The position numbers were made by a program, and so were the translations under genes. Of a DNA stretch of 64,000 nt, positions 54,646 to 64,000 are shown one piece after another (the first letter of the stretch is position 1; each line of letters opens with the position of its first letter). This DNA comes from Symbiodinium kawagutii (lineage: Eukaryota > Sar > Dinophyceae > Suessiales > Symbiodiniaceae): NCBI GenBank assembly GCA_009767595.1, contig VSDK01009463.1, positions 66,188 to 130,187 of the forward strand. Reading direction: 5' to 3'. Below the pieces are notes generated by a model. The model was not told the DNA's origin, searched no databases, and saw only the letters and a program-made list of their open reading frames with translations.

Positions 54646-55270
54646 AAGCCGGAAATTTCTTAACTTGGTCGATTTTTCAGGACATGTCTCCATTTTTTGG
54701 TGATCAAGCAAAGGCCACAATGTGGACAGGTATGGATGTGTTGAGTACATGGGTTCGATCATGAGTTGACATGAAAGAAGTCGAGAGGTACAACAGCGAA
54801 TGTGCACCCGCGTGATAAAGCAAATCCAGAAACAACCAAAGATGGATATAATCACGCGAGGGCGAAAATTGATATACAACTGCATTGCATTTAGCGACAT
54901 TTCGTAAACATACAGTATCCACAATCACCGAGATGCATGTGCAGCCACTGGGTGCTTCTTGGATGATTTGTGGATATTTGCGCGTATGTATCCCACATAG
55001 TGATATAATCTACTGCTGTTGGGTTTGTTACATGACTCTGGTTCAAAAACGAGGTGTCAGAAAGAACCACTGAAAGATCCACTATCAGCCTAGCCTAGCC
55101 ATGATTCACCATCAATTTGGCAGGATCAACCATTATCATTCACTATTGACAGTGGCAAATAATTTGTCATGTTGAACTATCATTGTCCACCATGGATGGT
55201 CAACAAATGGTTCAAAATGGTTGCTGGTTGATACTTAAAATATCATAAACTAACGCGATCAACCATCTGA

Positions 55271-55378
55271 TATGGTGGTTTCTCAAAGTAGGGATACCCC
55301 CAAAATCATCCACCATTAGTCTTTTACGGGGAAACCAACCATTTTTTGGGGTCCCCTATATCAAAAAACACCCATATG
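55271..55378. mobile_element. Family 1 element
   Basis: ATATGGTGGTTTCTCAAAGT..AAATCATCC..AAAAAACACCCATAT. Confidence 0.75.
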
Positions 55379-55379
55379 C

Positions 55380-56400
55380 TTAGGTCGACGCTGGCTGTGA
55401 AGCCAGCACCAAACGGCGATGACATCAGCAATCACAATCAACATCCACGCGTGTACATCCCACTATGTGTAGATATATGTATGCACATAAATATACATTG
55501 TACATACATACATACATATCAACAAAAACTATAAATATACACACATATATACAGTGTACAGTAATTACAAATGTTGATGCGCATAAATGCGTTCCCAAAA
55601 CACCCCTCTGAATTGGTGAGGATCCAGCACAGGTCCATCCAGCCGTAGATCAACGTGGTGAATCAATGTCCTACATTGTTTACCGTCAGTAGCCATTGTC
55701 AACCAGCACAAAGTGAGCAAGAACCATTATCAACCAAAAGAGTTCATCATCGTTCGCTAACCTGATGTGGAATTTGTGCATTAACACGAGTCACAACCCA
55801 AGATCATCCAATATTCTCCAATAGTAGTGACTATCCATAGCGGAAACCATCATGGAAACGTTTCTCAATCTTTATCAACAATCACAAAATATCATTAAAC
55901 ATCATCCCAATTATTCCTTATCACTTGTAGACTAATACTTGTTGTATCCAAGTGTCGACTAACAGCAACAGTTTAACCTCTGCGATGATATTCTCCCGTT
56001 ATAGTTATAAGTTTTAGTAAGTAACTATTGGCATATGCCATGATAATCACTTGCGACCATTCGCATCGGTTCTCCTATCGTGATAAGCATCGGATCATTT
56101 ACAAACATGACCATAGTTATCAGAACCTTGATGACTAACACTTTGGTGTGAGAACAATCAAGAGTTTGTATAAAGAAGGTAGAAAAGCGAAACATGACAA
56201 ATTACGGTACAAGAAGTACCAATTGTATACCGAAGGGGTTTTACTGTGTAACCGTTTAACCATTCTGCACCAAATCCACTACCATCATAATCTGAACAAA
56301 CTATTACAATCGTGAAAAAAACAGCATAACCATGAAACTGAAATGATCATCTTCATACCATTTGGTCGTCATAACTCCATTGCCATTCACCAATAAAGAC
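55380..56400. other. Stretch without gene
   Basis: AT-rich unique DNA; no exon, element or repeat recognised apart from short ATACATA runs. Confidence 0.5.
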
Positions 56401-56403
56401 ATG

Positions 56404-56464
56404 GCTGGTTGGTGGTTTTAATTTCAACCCTATACAAAATCTTCGTCAACCAACCAACCAAACA
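56404..56464. mobile_element. Family 3 left part
   Basis: GCTGGTTGGTGGTTTTAATT..GTCAACCAACCAACC, cut by or joined to the family 1 element at 56466. Confidence 0.6.
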
Positions 56465-56465
56465 T

Positions 56466-56573
56466 TTGGCGGTTTCTCAGAATAAGGGACTGCCCAAATC
56501 ATCCAGTTTATGAGCCATGTATAGTAGCAAACCAACCACAACTTGGGGGTCCCTATTTCCAGAAAACACCATA
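56466..56573. mobile_element. Family 1 element next to a family 3 element
   Basis: TGGCGGTTTCTCAGAATAAG..CAAATCATCC..CCAGAAAACACCATAT. Confidence 0.75.
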
Positions 56574-56822
56574 TTGGTGTTATTATCGGTTATCATCCCC
56601 TATTAACCACTATGAATCTTTTATAAAACCACATAAATGACCTCGAAAACCACAAAAAACACACAAACATATCCTACCATACACACCTATCACCCATAAA
56701 CCATTCAAATCACATATAAATCCCTAGAAAACCCCTCAAAACCCCTAGAAAAACCATCTAAATGACCCATCCAAACCATCCAAATGACCAGCCACCACGA
56801 CCGGTGGTCGCCCGCTTCGCAC

Positions 56823-56912
56823 CTTGGCGGCAGCGTCGGCAGCGGAGGCAGCGGATTTTGCGGCGGAGGCCGCGGCGTCGGAGGCTTCCTCGGTGAAGGT
56901 GATGCCCAGCTC
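56823..56912 (-). CDS. Ala-rich amphipathic-helix exon
   Basis: A 30-codon, phase 0/0 exon between GGCGTCAG|GAG and GCCAAG|GTGCGA reads ELGITFTEEASDAAASAAK then SAASAADAAAK. The Ala-rich, 4-and-3 spaced pattern is LEA-like. It is the most Ala-rich segment in the window. Confidence 0.62.
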
Positions 56913-57419
56913 CTGACGCCGACGGTGGCCATTATGCTAAGTGGTTGCTGATTATCATAATGACTAGTACTGGTTAATAATTACCATGACTAATTCTGGC
57001 TACTGGTTGTTAACTCACTATCAATTACTAACAACTGATTACTAACAACTGCTGGTTGATAATTACCATGATTGGTCAATCAACCCAACATTATGGTTAA
57101 TAAATTGATGGTTCATAATGGTTTGATGTTTATTAACTATCAACTGGTTGATTATTACCATTATTACCGTGATGGTTAAGAATAACTGGTCATGGTTATG
57201 ACTGGTTGATAATTAAGTAACTAATGCTTGATCATATTCTTATTCCATTGGTTCGGTTGATTATATATATAGTTGTGAGTAAGGGTTTTTGATCTCATTC
57301 TCAACGTTGGTTCATTGGTGGTGAATCATGGTTTCAACATGCTATGCCACGGTGACTATGATTCATAAACGGTCATAATTGATCAAGAGTGGTTGACGAA
57401 GGAAAATTATTGTTGATAT

Positions 57420-57775
57420 TGGTGAATGATTGTGGTCAAACACAAATGATAGTGAGTGATGCTGCATGCTGGTTCATGATGGTGCATAAAGGCTGGCAAT
57501 GGATTTGCTGATGATGCAATCCACTGGCTTCCAAATAATTTGCTTTGGTTGATCGGCATTGCTTCACCAAAAACAATCCAACGGCCAACGATGCTAGACC
57601 ATGATTGATAAATGGAAAGATGCTAGACCATGGTTGATAAATGGAAATGACAACCAAAACGCAAGCACCACTTGTTCGCAGTAGCAAGTGGTCAGTCGCT
57701 TTGGTTGACCATTGGCCAAGGTTCACTCAAACCCGTTTGATTAACCAGTGGCTATCCATGATGATTTGGTTGAAG
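57420..57775 (+). repeat. GTGAATGATGG tract, copy 3, with TTGGCCAAGGTTCAC tail
   Basis: Besides the shared tract, TTGACCATTGGCCAAGGTTC at about 57705 also occurs at about 27247, followed in both by CAAACCCGTTTGAT or its close variant and GTGGCTATCCATG. This places it as a copy of the 26.7-27.3 kb region. Confidence 0.65.
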
Positions 57776-58054
57776 TCAACGGCTGCTGCTGACTGTCCTT
57801 TAGCGGAAAAAGAAGCTATGTAGCCAACCAATGGCGAGGCAAATGTTGGAGGGTTCTTTCTACTTGGATGGTTGGTGAACGGCAACTCGGAGGTTGATCA
57901 CCACCCAACTGGCCAAACTGGCACGTGGGGCTGTTCGTTCCTTCCCCAAACTATTCCCAGCCTGGCAACTGGACCCACTGGCTACCACTCGATGCTTCGT
58001 TGGTTCGCTCCAGGTCCCAAGGTCACCCTGGCTGCTGAGGAAGGGCCCCCCCGC

Positions 58055-58114
58055 CTTGGCTTGAGTGACCATGTCGGTCACTGGCGCGTCGGTCGCAGGG
58101 GCGGCGTCAGCGGC
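58055..58114 (-). CDS. EAK-family exon 3 of 4
   Basis: A 20-codon, phase 0/0 exon between GGGGCAG|GCC and GCCAAG|GCGGGG reads AADAAPATDAPVTDMVTQAK. It shares DAPVTD with the exon at 22597 and APATxAP with those at 27535 and 58705. Confidence 0.62.
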
Positions 58115-58199
58115 CTGCCCCATCGCAGGTCTAGGACTTTCTAGCTATGGATCTGTTCAATTTCGATCCATATCAGGTCTTTCCCACAACACTTGCTAG

Positions 58200-58420
58200 T
58201 GCATGATGGTGAATGAATGATGGTTAGTGACAGGTCATCATGGTGAATGATGGCTCATGAGATCTCATGGTGGTGAATGACGGGTAGTCTGAGGTCAGGC
58301 TGGTGAATGATGGGTAGTGAGAGTTCATGATGAAGTTCATGCTGCATTCATGCTAAATGATACTTAAAGAATTCATGATGGTGAATGATAGCGAGTGAGG
58401 GCTCGTATTTGACAATGAAT
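58200..58420. repeat. GGTGAATGATGG tandem tract
   Basis: Imperfect repeats of about 35 bp built on ATGGTGAATGATGG and GAG(A/T)TCATG. Confidence 0.7.
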
Positions 58421-58426
58421 CAAACG

Positions 58427-58643
58427 GCTGTGGGTCAAAACCAGGTACCCCTGGTTCCCCATCATTAACCTTTGTTTTCACTATAAAATGGTTGGTTATC
58501 ATCCTCCATTAGTTGGTTGGTTAACTGCTTGACCCAGCTCGCCATATATAGCTGGTATATCCCCTATAGTTTCTAGTTATCATCCCCTATTATTAATCAT
58601 ATATAACCAGCCCTTGGTTGGCTAATGTTGATCCATAGCCATA
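58427..58643 (+). mobile_element. Family 2 element plus second partial copy
   Basis: CGGCTGTGGGTCAAAACC..GCTTGACCC at 58427-58545; a right end TTGATCCATAGCC follows at about 58625. Confidence 0.65.
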
Positions 58644-58704
58644 AAATCATCCTCCAAATGGCGATTTTCGAGCCCATGATGGTTTTCATGGAAGGGCCCC
58701 CTGC

Positions 58705-58767
58705 CTTGGCTTCAGTTTCCGTGGTCATTGGCGCGTAGGTCGCTGGGGCGGCGGCACCAAGCGCATC
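58705..58767 (-). CDS. EAK-family exon 4 of 4
   Basis: A 21-codon, phase 0/0 exon between GGCGCAG|GAT and GCCAAG|GCAGGG includes APATYAPMTTETEAK. The intron sequence on its 5' side (CTAGAAAGTCCTAGA-like) is also shared with the copy at 58055, about 650 bp away, so exon and flank were duplicated together. Confidence 0.62.
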
Positions 58768-59089
58768 CTGCGCCCCACATGTCTAGGACTTTCTAGCTAT
58801 GGTTCTATCCGAAAATTGTTCAATTAATTTGATGTCTTTCACACAACACTTACAGTACAATCAGTACATGTGGCACATATGTTTCTTTCCAGCCAAGTTT
58901 CGATCCACATATCCCTTGATCGATTTGAACAAATCAAACTTCTATACTTCTTTGTTCTGTATCTAGTCTAGAAAACTGCCGCGACAGGTTGCCGCGACGG
59001 CTCACCGGCTCAACACATTAAGCTATAGCCTCACCAAAGTCTTAAAGGCGACTCAAAGTGTGTCTTTTAGGAAGGGTGAAGTAGCATTC

Positions 59090-59183
59090 TGGTTGGTGGT
59101 TTCAACCCCCGCGAAAAACATTAGTCAACCAACCAATTATTAATAACCACTAAGGGAAAAAATGTTTGAAACCACCAATCAGC
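59090..59183. mobile_element. Family 3 element
   Basis: TCTGGTTGGTGGTTTCAACC..GTTTGAAACCACCAATCAG. Confidence 0.75.
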
Positions 59184-59268
59184 ATCTGTAGGCCTTCCAC
59201 TATCTTCCACTCCCAGGAAAACACATAGGGTTGACGCCACGGCTACTGCACCAGCAAGCTGACCAGGC

Positions 59269-59313
59269 CTGGGCAGTCTCCTGAATGGTGGTGGCGGTCT
59301 GGTTGGCGGCATC
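59269..59313 (-). CDS. Micro-exon DAANQTATTIQETAQ
   Basis: A 15-codon, phase 0/0 exon between TGCTCAG|GAT and GCCCAG|GC (GC donor). Thr/Ala/Gln helix of the same style as 59981. Confidence 0.55.
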
Positions 59314-59389
59314 CTGAGCAGTGCAAGTTCCCTGCAACTACCAGCCGTTACCAACAACCAATGATGAACCATCAATAAGCATAACGGTT

Positions 59390-59535
59390 CATCACTATGA
59401 ACCCATCATTGGTTATTAAAAGTGATGTTACACAATGAACCCAATATAGGTGGCATTCTGAACCCATCATCATTATAAACCCATCACTATCACTATGAAC
59501 CCATCAGTATAAACCTATCATTCTGAACGCATCAT
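59390..59535. repeat. TGAACCCATCA tandem tract
   Basis: About seven imperfect copies between the exons at 59269 and 59981. Confidence 0.7.
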
Positions 59536-59980
59536 TACGAACCCAAGGATTGCTGGCCACAAAATGCCACAAAACACCACATGCATCAGAGATCATATTT
59601 CGCCATTAACCAGCATCAACCATCATGAACCTGACTGTGAACCATCGTTAACCACTATTTTTACATTAGGATAAACCACTATTGACAATCATCAAGCATC
59701 AATCAACCAAACAGTCAACTACTCATTATTCATGATTTAATGATTCCGCCATGCATTGATGGTTAATGATTATAAACTATCAATGGTTATTTGTTAACTT
59801 GTATTACTCCAGTCGTATCTACTAATCAATGATCATAAATACATGGATTAACACCTGATAATTGGGAAACTATTACTAGCAACTAATATTATTAATCCAG
59901 CAACAAATCATTCAAATTTACGTTGAGCTCAAATCCACCGCTGCCGGCCACGGCCCAACAGCTGTGGTCCAACCGCAGGC

Positions 59981-60034
59981 CTTGGTCTCCACAACAGCAT
60001 CGGCCATGGTCTGCTGAGTCTGCTGCATTGCATC
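59981..60034 (-). CDS. Micro-exon DAMQQTQQTMADAVVETK
   Basis: An 18-codon, phase 0/0 exon between GCCGCCAG|GAT and ACCAAG|GCC (GC donor). It is the most upstream exon recognised of the helical-repeat gene set; no 5' exon or start was seen between here and the minisatellites at 61.3 kb. Confidence 0.58.
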
Positions 60035-60298
60035 CTGGCGGCTGGGGGGTCCACATCCCGAGAATATGAGGTGATTACATGATTAGGTCATGAAGTATAT
60101 TAGGTAACTACAGTTGGGATAGTAACTATATAATGACAAACAGATTAGTTACTATTAGTTGGGATTAGGTAACTACAGTTGGGATATTAGATAGTCTGGG
60201 GATGATAGAATAAACTCTACATGTACATATAGTTATTTACAATAAATGAGACATAATATGTAAAATAAATGATACAGATCTGGAACAAAATGTATCTA

Positions 60299-60406
60299 TA
60301 TGGAGATTTCTCAAATAGGGAACCCTCAAATGGACGGAATTAATTACTGTAAATTGTTAGTATTGGATGATTGGGGGGTCTCTCATTTCAAGAAACAACC
60401 ATCTAG
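60299..60406. mobile_element. Family 1 element
   Basis: TATGGAGATTTCTCAAATAG..TTGGATGATTGGGGGG..TTCAAGAAACAACCAT. Confidence 0.7.
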
Positions 60407-60407
60407 A

Positions 60408-61330
60408 TATCATTGGGATGGGGAGGTAGCATTGGCTAATCGCTAATTATCATCACTAGGTATGGTGGAGCACAAAAACATACACTTGAACCAGCGACCA
60501 CATCTGTGCATGTATTGTCAAATTGTATGAGACCTCCTATATTCATGTTTTTTTCATCGAAATTCTGACTGACCAACCTATGGATACACATGGCCGTCTG
60601 GTACAACATAAAACCACTGTAATGTCGCAACAGCAAATATTCAAGATGAGCAGTTTCAAACATGAACCATCAATTCGTCACTCCTGCAACCACTAGCAAT
60701 AGCAGTAGTAGCAGGAAGACACCGATACAACAGCTCTACAAAACCTGAGGCCCGCCTTCAAAGAAGCTAAGCGTTGGCTTTTGCATCGAAATCATAGTGG
60801 CCTGTTACCGTTATCTCATGTTGCCGTCTACTTTTGTTTGTCGATGCGTGCTTTCTAGATGCCTCAGTCATTGGATATATGCTCATATATGTACAGATAC
60901 ATTCGCAAATATGTGGATGAGTAGTGATAGTTGTGAAAATGATAGGTTTCCTCTTCATAATGCCTATAATGGCCTACAATCTACAGTTGGATGGTTAGCA
61001 GGAACCAGTACTTATGGACAAAACCAAAGAACATTGACCTTTCCCAGAAGAACATATCAAACTTGGACATGGCAACGATGCTGATGCTTGAGAGCCTTCA
61101 ACAAACAAACTGTTGCTGCCATTCGGCAGCATCCATGTTACAAAATTCATGTCATCAGTGTTCCAAGGAAATGATGGGAAAACAAACACATGTCAATCAA
61201 ACCACCAACCACCCTAGTGGTTGCTTAACCATTTTGTTGGTCATGATCCCGAACGTCCCTAACGAGTGTAATCCCCTATGAAAAAATATAACCAATCATC
61301 AACCACCATAAACCCAAGTCTGCCATAGAC
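60408..61330. other. Stretch without confident gene
   Basis: Unique AT-rich DNA. A plus frame at 60991-61281 and a minus frame at 60436-60663 are open but lack splice signals. Confidence 0.4.
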
Positions 61331-61334
61331 AAAC

Positions 61335-61560
61335 CCATGGTTTCATACAAAAAAAACACCAACCCCCCATGGTTTCCCACTGGTAAAAGCACCAAAATCC
61401 CATGGCTTCCCTATTAAAAAACACCAACATCCTATGCTTTCCCTATCAAAAAAAACACCAAAATCCAATGGTGTCCCCACTAAAAAACACGATCCCATGC
61501 TTTCCCAAAGAAAAAGACAAAACAATGTTGTCCCATGGCTTCCCATGCTTTCCGTATTTA
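61335..61560. repeat. CCATGCTTTCCC..AAAACACC minisatellite, left arm
   Basis: About five imperfect units of 35-40 bp with CCCATGGTTTCCC and AAAAACACCAA. Confidence 0.85.
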
Positions 61561-61644
61561 AAATAAAACATAAGCTAAGGTGGTATCCCCAACAGCAAGA
61601 GCCACTGCCCATCTCCAGCAACTGCATCAGAATTTCCCAAACCT

Positions 61645-62040
61645 GCCGGAACCTTTCAGAACCTCCCGGAACCTTGCCTGACATCTGCACCGGAAGCCTC
61701 CGGAACCTTCCGGAACCTTGCCTGGCAACTGCACCGGAACTCCCCGAACCTTCTGGAACCCTGCGGAACCTTCCGGAACCTTGCAACTGCTCCGGAACTC
61801 CCTGGAACCTTCCGAAACCCTCCGGAACCTTACCTGGCAACTGCACCGGAACTCCCCGGAACCCTCCGGGACCCTGCGGAACCTTCCGGAACCTTGCCTG
61901 GCAACTGCTCCGGAACTCCCTGGAACCTTCCGAAACCCTCCGGAACCTTTCGGAACCTTGCCTGGCAACTGCACCGGAACTTCCCGGAACCTCTCGGAAC
62001 CTCTCGGAACCTCCGGAACCTCCGGAACCTGAGCCTGGAA
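61645..62040. repeat. CCGGAACCTT minisatellite
   Basis: Units of about 12 bp (GGAACCTTCCGG and variants) with a longer unit marked by CCTGGCAACTGC at about 61719, 61829, 61898 and 61958. Both strands are open for more than 200 codons as a consequence. Confidence 0.95.
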
Positions 62041-62094
62041 GCTGCACCGGCTCACACCGGAGCTTAACTGGGCTGAAGACCCCATAAGCTTACG

Positions 62095-62240
62095 CTGTTG
62101 GGGAAAAAAAAGGCACCAAAACCCAATGGTTTTCTATACAACAAAGGGTTTTCTGAAAAAAACACCCCAAACACCTATGTTTTCCACTGATTTTCCTGTA
62201 AAAACCTATGTTTTCCACTGATTTCCCTGCAAAATTATCC
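62095..62240. repeat. CCTATGTTTTCCACTG minisatellite, right arm
   Basis: Same type as the left arm (CACCAAAACCCAATGG, CCTATGTTTTCC). The GC-rich array therefore sits inside a repeat of this type. Confidence 0.75.
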
Positions 62241-62309
62241 CGGCAAGAGACCCCAAACAGTGAGATGGGGGAAGTGGGCAAAAGCCACAGCAAGAACATT
62301 TATTTAACA

Positions 62310-63835
62310 GCACAGGTATGAGAGCACACATCTGAGAACACACATATGAACACGCAAATGTGAAAGCACACATATGAGAGCACAGATGAGAACACATGTG
62401 AGAGCACACATATGAGAGCACACGTGTGGGAGCACACATATGAGCACACACATGTGAGAGCACACCAATGAGGGCACAGATATGAGAGCACAGATATGAG
62501 AGCACAGATATGAGAGCACAGATATGAGAGCACACATATGAGAGCACACATATGAGAGCACACATGTGAGAGCACACATGTGAGAGCACACATATGAGAG
62601 CACATATATGAGAGCACACATCTGAGAGCACGCATGCATGAGCACACATATGAGAGCACACATATGAGAGCACACATATCTGAGCACACATATCTGAGCA
62701 CACATATGAGAGCACACATATGAGAGCACACATATGAGAGCACACATATGAGAGCAAACATATGAGAGCACACATATGAGCACACACATGTGAGAGCACA
62801 CACATGAGCACACATCTGAGAGCACATATCTGAGAACACAGATATGAGCACACATGTGAGAGCACAGATATGAAAGCACACAAGAGATCACACATACGAG
62901 CACACATATGAGAGCACAAATGTGAGAGCATACATATGAGAGCACACATATGAGAGCACAGATATGAGCACACACATGTGAGAGCACACGCATGAGCACA
63001 CATATGAGCACACAAATGTGAAAGCACACATTTGAGAGCACACATGCATGAGCACACATATGAGCACACATGTGAGAGCACACATATGAGAGCACACAAA
63101 TGTGAAAGCACACATGTGTGAGCACACATCTGAGAGCACACATATGAGAGCACACATATGAGAGCACACATATGAGAGCAAACATATGAGAGCACAGATA
63201 TGAGCACACACATGTGAGAGCACACGCATGAGCACACATCTGAGAGCACACATATGAGAACACAGATATAAGCACACATGTGAGAGCACAGATATGATCA
63301 CACACAAGAGATCACACATACGAGCACACATATGAGAGCACAAATGTGAGAGCACACATATGAGAGCACACATATGAGAGCACACACATGAGAGCACACA
63401 TATGAGAGCACACATATGAGAGCACACATATGAGAGCACACATATGAGAGCACACATATGAGAGCACACATATGAGCACATGCACATGTGAGAACACAGA
63501 TATGAGCACAAATGCCAGAGCACAGATATGATCACACACAAGAGATCACACATACGAGCACACATTTGAGAGCACACATATGAGAGCACACATATGAGAG
63601 CACACATATGAGAGCAAACATATGAGAGCACACATATGAGCACACACATGTGAGAGCACACCAATGAGAGCACAAATGTGAGAGCACACATATGAGAGCA
63701 CACATATGAGAGCACACATATGAGAGCACATATGGGCAAACATATGAGAGCACACATATGAGAGCACACTTGTGTGAGCACACCAATGAGAGCACACATA
63801 TGAGAGCACATGTGAGCACACATATGAGAGCACAT
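62310..63835. repeat. 14-bp minisatellite AGCACACATATGAG
   Basis: About 105 units, many exact, with variants such as CACATGTGAG and CAGATATGAG. Each unit contains CATATG or a near palindrome. Confidence 0.97.
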
Positions 63836-63888
63836 TGGTGCGCTCAGAAGAGAGAACTCTTGACAAGATCTCGTCAAAAGCAAAAATA

Positions 63889-64000
63889 AGCACCACGCGC
63901 AGGCGAGAGCGATCTGACACGCACAAACTCCGCAGAGGGGTGCACGAGCGAAATCAAAATTCGCACCGCGCGCAGACGAGAGCGATCCGACACGCACAAA
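63889..64000. repeat. 73-bp repeat, at least 1.5 units, running off the edge
   Basis: GCACC(A/G)CGCGCAG(G/A)CGAGAG starts at 63890 and 63963, followed in both by CGAT(C/T)(T/C)GACACGCACAAA. Confidence 0.85.

Larger units (their letters stand above)
54455..55020 (+). repeat. Duplicated tract, copy 2
   Basis: Direct copy of 25490-25995. A 12-bp tandem repeat (54568-54645) is inserted in this copy only. Confidence 0.75.

Noticed and set aside
61343..62087. Open frames of 217-234 codons on both strands
   Set aside because: They follow from the CCGGAACC minisatellite having no stop codons; composition is just the repeat.
62310..63835. CRISPR array
   Set aside because: Contiguous 14-bp repeats without unique spacers; eukaryotic minisatellite.
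62204..63997. Very long Cys/Val/Ser-rich open frames on the minus strand (330-370 codons)
   Set aside because: They are translations of the 14-bp minisatellite, open in all three frames alike; no coding signal.

Overview
The window looks like nuclear DNA of a dinoflagellate, most likely a Symbiodiniaceae/Suessiales-type genome. Four signs point that way. (i) The one clear uninterrupted gene is a beta-grasp-like plus FNIP-repeat protein of a kind common in these genomes. (ii) Nearly all protein-like sequence is cut into very short exons (about 33-135 nt) separated by long introns. (iii) Apparent splice donors are a mixture of GT, GC and GA, and acceptors favour AG|G. (iv) The non-coding DNA is filled with short inverted-repeat elements of several families, resembling the introner elements known from dinoflagellates. 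Almost every exon I can support lies on the minus strand, as expected for a unidirectional gene array. No rRNA, tRNA, CRISPR array, operon, ribosome-binding site or bacterial-style gene was seen. Exon limits were read by eye from splice-like junctions and reading frame; they are predictions and several are ambiguous.

Layout, read on the minus strand from high to low coordinates. 61.3-64.0 kb: a block of minisatellites (a CCGGAACC-type array, a 14-bp CATATG-containing array, and the start of a 73-bp repeat). 19.5-60.0 kb: dozens of tiny exons, many symmetric (phase 0/0), that encode Ala/Thr/Gln/Lys-rich helical or coiled-coil segments; many are paralogous to each other. A segmental duplication links 19.1-21.7 kb with 43.6-46.6 kb. 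17.9-18.2 kb: the 3' end of another gene, with one intron made entirely of an inverted-repeat element. 17.5-13.3 kb: a protein kinase gene; four successive exon junctions are phase-compatible and give the glycine-rich loop, the VAVK lysine and a probable alpha-C helix, but no HRD or DFG exon was found. 12.2-10.4 kb: three exons of an unrecognised, partly hydrophobic protein. 7.15-5.71 kb: the intronless FNIP-repeat gene. 4.65-0.65 kb: exons of a GMC-family FAD oxidoreductase in correct family order, running off the left edge.

The most interesting aspect is the interplay between exons and mobile DNA. About thirty copies of one 100-120 bp inverted-repeat element, ten of a second family and about nine of a third occur in 64 kb. 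One pair of duplicated loci gives an empty site and a filled site with a 5-bp target duplication. Many of the small exons have been duplicated together with their splice sites, so the window records both intron-element insertion and exon duplication. The window contains a 10-base run of N.
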